In this document: positions 59,322 to 64,000 of the stretch, one piece after another
Layout: each line of letters starts with the position of its first letter
Position numbering within the stretch: position 1 is the stretch's first letter
DNA from: Pontibacter amylolyticus
GTDB lineage: Bacteria > Bacteroidota > Bacteroidia > Cytophagales > Hymenobacteraceae
DNA: 64,000 bases
Reading direction: 5' to 3'
Assembly (NCBI RefSeq): GCF_014638845.1
Contig: NZ_BMFP01000004.1
Span: 248,001-312,000 of the forward strand
Notes under the pieces: model-generated
What the model was told of the DNA's origin: nothing
The model's input: the letters and a program-made list of their open reading frames with translations, nothing else
Databases searched by the model: none
Made by a program: the position numbers and the translations under genes

Positions 59322-59768
59322 ATGCTGCAAAACTTAGAACGTATCCTGCAAGAGAAGGGCGTCCGCCCGACGGCCATGCGTCTGTTGGTGCTTGACTTCC
59401 TGCAAGGCCAGTCTTCGGCAGTGAGCCTGAATGACCTGGAGGCCCATTTCCTTCGCTCGGACCGGATTACCTTGTATCGTACTCTTAAAACTTTTGAGGA
59501 TAAGGGGATTGTACATAGTATAGAGGACGGAACAGGTTCTACGAAGTATGCGCTTTGCGAAGAAGGCTGTGCATGTGCACCTGAGGACCTGCATGTTCAT
59601 TTTTCCTGCAGCAAATGCCAGGAAACGTTTTGCCTCCCGATGTCCCGCATCCCGAAGATTCCGCTGCCTGACAACTTTACCATGGAGGAGGCTAGCCTGG
59701 TGGTGAAGGGCCTCTGCGGCAGTTGCGCCGCCAAAAATGCAATGCGATTGCAGGGGGATGAGGCGTAG
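59322..59768 (+). CDS. Fur-family metalloregulator (Zur-like)
   Basis: A 148-residue repressor: MLQNLERILQEKGVRPTAMRLLVLDFLQGQSSAVSLNDLEAHFLRSDRITLYRTLKTFEDKGIVHSIED, the winged helix of Fur proteins, then a dimerization domain with HVHFSCSKCQETFCL and GLCGSCAAKN. These two CxxC pairs make the structural zinc site and HVHF contributes to the regulatory site, as in zinc-responsive family members. It begins ten bases after the adaptor stop and precedes the Zn ATPase, so zinc-controlled expression of the pumps is likely. I start at ATG 59322; the upstream in-frame extension overlaps the adaptor gene. Confidence 0.9.
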   Translation: MLQNLERILQEKGVRPTAMRLLVLDFLQGQSSAVSLNDLEAHFLRSDRITLYRTLKTFEDKGIVHSIEDGTGSTKYALCEEGCACAPEDLHVHFSCSKCQETFCLPMSRIPKIPLPDNFTMEEASLVVKGLCGSCAAKNAMRLQGDEA

Positions 59769-59797
59769 CTTTACATAAATGAACAAAGGAGCACAAT

Positions 59798-60169
59798 ATG
59801 AAACTCAACTGGAACATGCCCGCCAAGCTCAGGCCCTTTTACCAACAGGAACTGACCGCTTACCATACCTGCTGGAGAGAGGGCAACCGTCTCGCTGCCT
59901 GGAGGCATTTAGAGAGAGCGCATATCCTGGGGCAGCCATACCCGCTGGAGCATACGGCCGTACACTGGAAGATGCTCAGATTCGGGTTCAAAACGAAGAA
60001 TACGAAAGAGGTGATTGGACAGCTTCCCCGCCTGTTGGTAGGTGGGGTTAAGTCCTGGGCCGGAAAGATACCAGTGGGCAACACAGGCGGGTCCAATGTT
60101 CCGCCGCTCCGGCCAATGCCAATCCCGGATGACTTAAAGCGAATCATAGCACCTGCTGAAAACCATTAA
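59798..60169 (+). CDS. DUF3703 family protein
   Basis: A 123-residue soluble protein: MKLNWNMPAKLRPFYQQELTAYHTCWREGNRLAAWRHLERAHILGQPYPLEHTAVHWKMLRFGFKTKNTKEVIGQLPRLLVGGVKSW. The conserved HLERAHILGQ and HxxxHWxML histidines define DUF3703, a family found in metal-resistance operons of unknown function. It lies between the Fur-type regulator and the Zn ATPase with short gaps on both sides, so it is co-transcribed. The His pattern suggests metal binding in a small helical bundle (inference). Confidence 0.82.
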   Translation: MKLNWNMPAKLRPFYQQELTAYHTCWREGNRLAAWRHLERAHILGQPYPLEHTAVHWKMLRFGFKTKNTKEVIGQLPRLLVGGVKSWAGKIPVGNTGGSNVPPLRPMPIPDDLKRIIAPAENH

Positions 60170-60180
60170 GACATAAGAGA

Positions 60181-62193
60181 ATGAATAAGAGCAAGACTAC
60201 ACCCAAAAACATAGAAGAGGATTTCAAACCACTGGAGATTACCTCGCCTAGAACTGCGGAGGCTCCCGGTCCAAATATCGGTGCGGACGGTAAGGCCAGG
60301 CAAGCTGGTGCTATGGAGCACGAGCACGCTGAAGAGGAGGCAAAGTCCTCCTACGTTCCTACGGCCATCAGCCTTGTGCTGCTGCTGGGAGGCATTCTGC
60401 TGGATAATCTCGACACATCCTGGTTCTCCGGGTATGTGCGGCTTATAACCTATGGCATAGCCTACGTGTTGGTTGGCTGGCGCGTGGTATGGCATGCGGT
60501 TAGGAGCCTTAGGAGCAGTTTCTTCAACGAGTTCTTCCTGATGAGCATGGCCACGCTGGGGGCCTTCTACATCGGGGAGTATGCCGAGGGCGTTGCCGTG
60601 ATGCTGTTCTATGTGGTTGGGGAGCATTTTCAGGAGGCGGCCGTGCTGCGCTCCCGCCGTTCCATCAAGGCGCTCATCGACAACAGGCCCGACGAAGTGG
60701 GGCTGGTAACCGAGAGCGGCATCGTCACCGTGAGGGCGAAAGAGGTGCGGATGGGCGATGTGGTGCAGGTGAAGGCGGGTGAGAAAGTGGCGCTGGACGG
60801 AGAGCTGCTCACCGAGAAGTCCTCCTTCAATACAGCAGCACTGACAGGCGAGTCAAAACCTGACACGAAAAAGAAGGGAGAGACGGTACTGGCAGGCATG
60901 ATTAACCTGGACCGCGTCATTGAACTGAGGGTAACCTCTGCGTATGAGAACAGCGCCCTTTCCAAAATACTCCAGCTGGTAGAGGAAGCAGGCAGCCGCA
61001 AGGCCAAGACGCAGCAGTTCATCACGAAGTTTGCCAAAGTATATACGCCGATTGTCTTCTTCCTCGCCATTGGCCTTGTCTTTATTCCCTACTTCTTTGT
61101 AGAGAGCTATGACTTCAACCAGTGGCTCTACCGGGCGCTGATTTTTCTGGTAATCTCCTGTCCCTGCGCCCTGGTTATCTCCATCCCGCTCGGCTACTTC
61201 GGCGGCATCGGGGCTGCCTCGCGCAACGGGCTCCTGTTCAAGGGGGCTAATTTCCTGGACCTGATGACACAGGTAGACACGGTGGTGATGGATAAGACGG
61301 GCACGTTGACCGAGGGTGTGTTCCAGGTGCAGCGCGTGGAGACGGTGCTACCTGACAATGAGTGGTTCCTGTCGGCTGTGGCTGCGCTGGAGAGCAAGTC
61401 CACACATCCTATCGCACAGGCCATCGTCTCGGAGGCGGGGCAGGCGCACCAGCAGCACGTGGTCAGTGAGGTGGAGGAAATCTCAGGCCACGGGCTAAAA
61501 GGGAGTGTCGACGGCAGGCTTCTACTGGTTGGTAATGCCAGGCTGCTGGATAAGTACAATGTGCAGTATGACTCTAGCCTCAAGGAAATCGTGGAAACGA
61601 TTGTCATAGTGGCCGTGGACGGAACCTACGCAGGCTACATCACCATCGCTGACAAGACGAAGGAGGATGCTCCGCTTGCCGTAAGGAAAATGCGGGAGCT
61701 GGGGGTGAAACAGCTGGTGATGCTCTCCGGCGACAAAGACTCCATCGTTCAGAAAGTGGCAGCTGAACTGAAGTTGGACGCGGCCTACGGTGGACTGCTC
61801 CCGCAGGACAAGGTGACCCATGTGGAGAAACTGAAGGCTGAGGGCAGGACCGTTGCATTCGTGGGCGACGGTATCAACGATGCGCCCGTGATTACGCTGG
61901 CCGACGTGGGCATGGCCATGGGTGGCCTGGGTTCAGACGCGGCCATAGAGACGGCGGACGTGGTGATTCAGACAGACCACCCCTCCAAAATCGCCACCGC
62001 CATCAACATCGGCGAGAAGACCAAGCAGATTGTGTGGCAGAACATCGCGCTGGCTTTCGGGGTCAAAGCCATCGTGCTGATTCTCGGTGCCGGAGGGTTG
62101 GCGACCATGTGGGAGGCGGTCTTTGCCGATGTGGGGGTGGCGTTGCTAGCTATTCTGAATGCCGTGCGCATTCAGCGGATGCATTTTGACTGA
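60181..62193 (+). CDS. zntA: Zinc/cadmium/lead P1B-2 ATPase (ZntA/CadA type)
   Basis: A 670-residue P-type pump. It has no CxxC HMA domain; a short MEHEHAEEE stretch (residues 45-53) is its only N-terminal metal-ligand candidate. Motifs: TGES (222-225), transmembrane CPC in SCPCALVISIPLGYFGGIGAASRNGLLFKG (327-329), phosphorylation site DKTGTLT (371-377), HP locus STHPIAQAI, MLSGDKDS and VGDGINDAPVITLADVGMAMG. The PLGYFGGIG stretch after CPC is the P1B-2 signature, indicating Zn2+/Cd2+/Pb2+ export to the periplasm, where the CzcA/B/TolC system would remove it. It is the last gene of this region. Confidence 0.95.
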   Translation: MNKSKTTPKNIEEDFKPLEITSPRTAEAPGPNIGADGKARQAGAMEHEHAEEEAKSSYVPTAISLVLLLGGILLDNLDTSWFSGYVRLITYGIAYVLVGWRVVWHAVRSLRSSFFNEFFLMSMATLGAFYIGEYAEGVAVMLFYVVGEHFQEAAVLRSRRSIKALIDNRPDEVGLVTESGIVTVRAKEVRMGDVVQVKAGEKVALDGELLTEKSSFNTAALTGESKPDTKKKGETVLAGMINLDRVIELRVTSAYENSALSKILQLVEEAGSRKAKTQQFITKFAKVYTPIVFFLAIGLVFIPYFFVESYDFNQWLYRALIFLVISCPCALVISIPLGYFGGIGAASRNGLLFKGANFLDLMTQVDTVVMDKTGTLTEGVFQVQRVETVLPDNEWFLSAVAALESKSTHPIAQAIVSEAGQAHQQHVVSEVEEISGHGLKGSVDGRLLLVGNARLLDKYNVQYDSSLKEIVETIVIVAVDGTYAGYITIADKTKEDAPLAVRKMRELGVKQLVMLSGDKDSIVQKVAAELKLDAAYGGLLPQDKVTHVEKLKAEGRTVAFVGDGINDAPVITLADVGMAMGGLGSDAAIETADVVIQTDHPSKIATAINIGEKTKQIVWQNIALAFGVKAIVLILGAGGLATMWEAVFADVGVALLAILNAVRIQRMHFD

Positions 62194-62276
62194 ACCGGGG
62201 ATCCCGCTTGAGGCTGTAAAATAAATGTGTCAAAGGAAATTGAGTATTACCTTTAGCGCAGCAAAATGGAAGCAAA

Positions 62277-62311
62277 AGACAGTTTCGATCTTCTTCAGAT
62301 CGAAACTGTCT
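62277..62311 (-). terminator. Perfect 15-bp hairpin between convergent genes
   Basis: Arms AGACAGTTTCGATCT / AGATCGAAACTGTCT with a 5-base loop. On the minus strand it is followed by TTTGCTTCC...TTTT, so it can stop the mobilization operon; it may also act on the ATPase transcript. Confidence 0.75.
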
Positions 62312-62383
62312 CTGAATAAATTGGAGGATCGGCAAACACCCCTTCGGCAAAACGGCACCCTTGGCTATTGCCTTTGCGCAAGC

Positions 62384-62869
62384 TCATAACTGTAAATTCG
62401 GATCATGCAAATAAGTTGAATCTGCCCAGTGCGCCGCATCGGGGTAAGCCTGCCGGATTATCCTGTACTTCATGTTATTCTCCTGCAGTCTGCCGTTCTC
62501 CTGGTACAGGCTGAAGCACAGCCCTACGAAGATGGCAGTTGTCAACAAACACACCATGCCCCCGATCAAAAAGCCCCTGGACCTGTCCTCGAAATGGTGG
62601 TAATGCCGCACAGGCAACAACTTGGGCAGCTTGGTGATCTTTTCCTGAAGTGAAGCGATCAGGGCATAGATCTGCAGGGCCTGCACGCTCAGGTCATGCC
62701 GCTTGAGGAGCGCCTTCAGCTCCTCAAACTGGCTGCTGCAGTCAGGTGCCTGGGCATCCTGCGGGGGATGCGGCGCAGTCCCTTCCTCGAGCTTCTCCAG
62801 CCGCTTGTCCTGCAGGGCCAGCACGCGCTCCACGTCCAGGAGGCGCTCCTCCAGTTCTTCTGTTTTCAT
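62384..62869 (-). CDS. Coiled-coil single-span membrane protein of the mobilization operon
   Basis: A 161-residue protein: heptad-rich start MKTEELEERLLDVERVLALQDKRLEKLEE, second coiled coil (residues ~45-78), basic/His patch PVRHYHHFEDRSRG, one transmembrane helix FLIGGMVCLLTTAIFVGLCFSLY, and a C-terminal ~40-residue tail. It overlaps the relaxase stop codon by four bases (ATGA), so it is translated with it. I do not recognise a family; position suggests a membrane accessory of the relaxosome. Confidence 0.7.
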   Translation of the reverse strand: MKTEELEERLLDVERVLALQDKRLEKLEEGTAPHPPQDAQAPDCSSQFEELKALLKRHDLSVQALQIYALIASLQEKITKLPKLLPVRHYHHFEDRSRGFLIGGMVCLLTTAIFVGLCFSLYQENGRLQENNMKYRIIRQAYPDAAHWADSTYLHDPNLQL

Positions 62870-63813
62870 AAGCGGATTCTCTTTTTCTTTTTGCGTTTCC
62901 TTTTCCTGAAGGAATAGTCATTCGTGTCCGCTGCCTGCCCGGTGGTGGGAGCCAGCAGGCCCTCAATCGGGGTAGTAGCAGGATGGGGTGCCGCATCCCT
63001 GCCCGTGGTAATGCCAGGGAAGGATGCCCCTGTATGACCAAGTGCGCTGTGTTGCCCGGAGACCTGTGGCGTCAGCTGCGCCAGTCTACTGTGCTGTTCC
63101 AGCTGTTTGTTGATGGCCCGGTAGCTCAGGCTTCTGTCGATGCTGGAACCCTTGAAACTGAGCTCCCCCATACGGAAGCTGATTCCCTGCACCTGTTCCG
63201 TTCCCCTCTTGTATTTATAGTCGATCAAGATGCCCTTGCCCAGGAGCAAGTGTTCCAGCTCCTGCCAGGTCCTGGCCTTTGGCAGCGCCTGTCGGACCGC
63301 GTCATGCAGCTCGTATTTGGCCTTGTCGGCCCCTTTCAATCGCTGGCGGTTCACCTGCCCCTTGTCCGGGGCCAGGTAGTAGCCGTGCCTTTGGGTGATT
63401 TCCCGGCACACCCTGGCGTTGCGCCGGTGCTGGAACCTGTCCGAAATCGTTTTCCCTTCATAGTTGACCCGGTTGTAGACGATGTGCAGGTGGGGGTGCT
63501 CCCGGTCCCGGTGCAGGACAATGAGGTACTGCGTGTTCTGGATCTGCATCTGGGCCATGTACTCTTTTGCCCGCTCTGCCATCACCTGAGGACTCAGTTT
63601 TGACCTGTCATGCACGCTCCAGTTCAGGGCGATGTGCCCCACGGCCTTCTCCAGCCCGGGGTTGAGCTTGCGCTGCAGGTTGAAGTCGGCCGCCATCGAG
63701 GCGACAGTGTCCGTGCGGACGCCCTCCCAGTCCAGCACCTCCGCTCCTGCTTTCTGGACCACGTAGCGCACGCAGCCCGAGAAGCTCTTACCGGTCATCA
63801 CCTTTCCGATCAT
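62866..63813 (-). CDS. Relaxase/mobilization nuclease (MOBP-like)
   Basis: A 315-residue DNA strand-transferase. It has the N-terminal MIGKVMTGKSFSGCVRYVVQK with the likely catalytic Tyr17, GHIALNWSVHD, and the metal-binding HIS motif HRDREHPHLHIVYNRVN (His106, His108, His110), typical of Bacteroidota MobB/BmgA-type relaxases. The C-terminus is basic (KRKRKKKKR). It nicks oriT to start conjugal transfer in trans. It overlaps the upstream mobilization gene by 26 bases. No oriT or type IV secretion genes are seen in the window. Confidence 0.92.
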   Translation of the reverse strand: MIGKVMTGKSFSGCVRYVVQKAGAEVLDWEGVRTDTVASMAADFNLQRKLNPGLEKAVGHIALNWSVHDRSKLSPQVMAERAKEYMAQMQIQNTQYLIVLHRDREHPHLHIVYNRVNYEGKTISDRFQHRRNARVCREITQRHGYYLAPDKGQVNRQRLKGADKAKYELHDAVRQALPKARTWQELEHLLLGKGILIDYKYKRGTEQVQGISFRMGELSFKGSSIDRSLSYRAINKQLEQHSRLAQLTPQVSGQHSALGHTGASFPGITTGRDAAPHPATTPIEGLLAPTTGQAADTNDYSFRKRKRKKKKRIRL

Positions 63814-64000
63814 CTCTGCCTATTTGCTGAAGTTTGTTATGAATGTCATTAAGGAGCTGGCGGCACCTGCCCTGCAGGGTCAGCAGCCCCTGGCGGTGGG
63901 CCAGCCGGACCAGCTGGTTGAGGTTGTTGGCCATACCCGAGAGCATGCGCAGCGAGGCCGCCTCCTCGGGCCGGAGGCGCGCCACGACTATTGCCTTCTT
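63788..64000 (-). CDS. MobC-family mobilization protein, cut by the window edge
   Basis: The minus-strand frame is open to base 64000, so the start lies outside. The visible end reads LRPEEAASLRMLSGMANNLNQLVRLAHRQGLLTLQGRCRQLLNDI, the C-terminal signature of bacterial MobC accessory proteins that open oriT DNA for the relaxase. A GTG at 63985 is in frame, but the upstream codons also fit, so the gene is probably longer. It overlaps the relaxase gene by 26 bases. Confidence 0.85.
   Translation of the reverse strand, partial: KKAIVVARLRPEEAASLRMLSGMANNLNQLVRLAHRQGLLTLQGRCRQLLNDIHNKLQQIGRDDRKGDDR

Noticed and set aside
58175..59377. 400-codon minus-strand open frame opposite the CzcB-like gene
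   Set aside because: It mirrors the adaptor gene in antisense, with low-complexity His/Leu text and no domain; a codon-usage shadow.
59779..60051. Alternative frame over the DUF3703 gene
   Set aside because: It overlaps 59798-60169 in another frame; only the latter shows the DUF3703 His motifs.
1..64000. CRISPR arrays, rRNA genes and IS elements
   Set aside because: No regularly spaced repeats, no rRNA-like sequence and no transposase with terminal repeats were seen anywhere in the window.

Overview
The window reads as part of a Bacteroidota genome, most likely Hymenobacteraceae (Pontibacter/Hymenobacter/Rufibacter type). The family assignment is inferred from gene content: Bacteroidota-type tyrosine recombinase and MOB relaxase, HYC_CC_PP, DUF2911, DUF3347, DUF3703, DUF6428 and DUF6660 families, a CzcA-TolC fusion and a TANNTTTG-type promoter. 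Almost all of it appears to be one integrated, mobilizable metal-resistance island. Its left edge is a 45-bp 3' fragment of a tRNA-Arg(ACG) gene (about 2190-2234) followed by a tyrosine recombinase. Mobilization genes are running off the right edge, so the right end of the island and the intact tRNA should lie beyond base 64000. Left of the fragment is the AT-rich C-terminal part of a DUF3883 (nuclease-like) protein that belongs to different DNA.

Layout. 4.5-21 kb is a copper-handling region built from duplicated cassettes: Csp-like four-helix cysteine proteins, DUF305 proteins, DUF2911 lipoproteins, a membrane DUF305 protein, cysteine-less HMA-fold proteins, a K+ channel-like protein, Mn-catalase, a DsbA-like protein, a MATE exporter and a large multicopper oxidase. 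One copy of several genes is intact and the other is decaying. 21-35 kb (minus strand) holds a CPH-type Cu P1B-ATPase, an HMA-AraC fusion regulator, metal-binding lipoproteins and a Cus-type RND system (TolC, two adaptors, and a permease split in two by in-frame stops). 35.6-36.3 kb carries relics of a CopA ATPase and a copper chaperone. 37-42.8 kb is a second RND tripartite operon, followed by an AraC regulator. 45.2-48 kb is an arsenic operon (arsR, DUF6428, metallophosphoesterase, acr3). 48.9-51.7 kb is a zeta-like toxin module and a CoiA-like nuclease gene. 51.9-62.2 kb is a mercury/zinc/cadmium region (ArsR, MerTP, small Cys protein, DUF6660, CzcA-TolC fusion, CzcB, Fur-family regulator, DUF3703, ZntA-like ATPase). 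62.4-64 kb is the mobilization module.

How it works together (inference from families). Cytosolic metal is bound by Csp-like proteins and exported across the inner membrane by P1B ATPases and Acr3. Periplasmic Cu(I) is oxidized by the multicopper oxidase, and periplasmic metal is removed through the RND-TolC systems. Regulation appears local, with two ArsR repressors with visible palindromic operators, two AraC-type regulators and a Fur-family protein. Relics of a CopA ATPase, a Zn ATPase, a third Csp gene and DUF305 genes show that metal cassettes have been gained repeatedly and then eroded.
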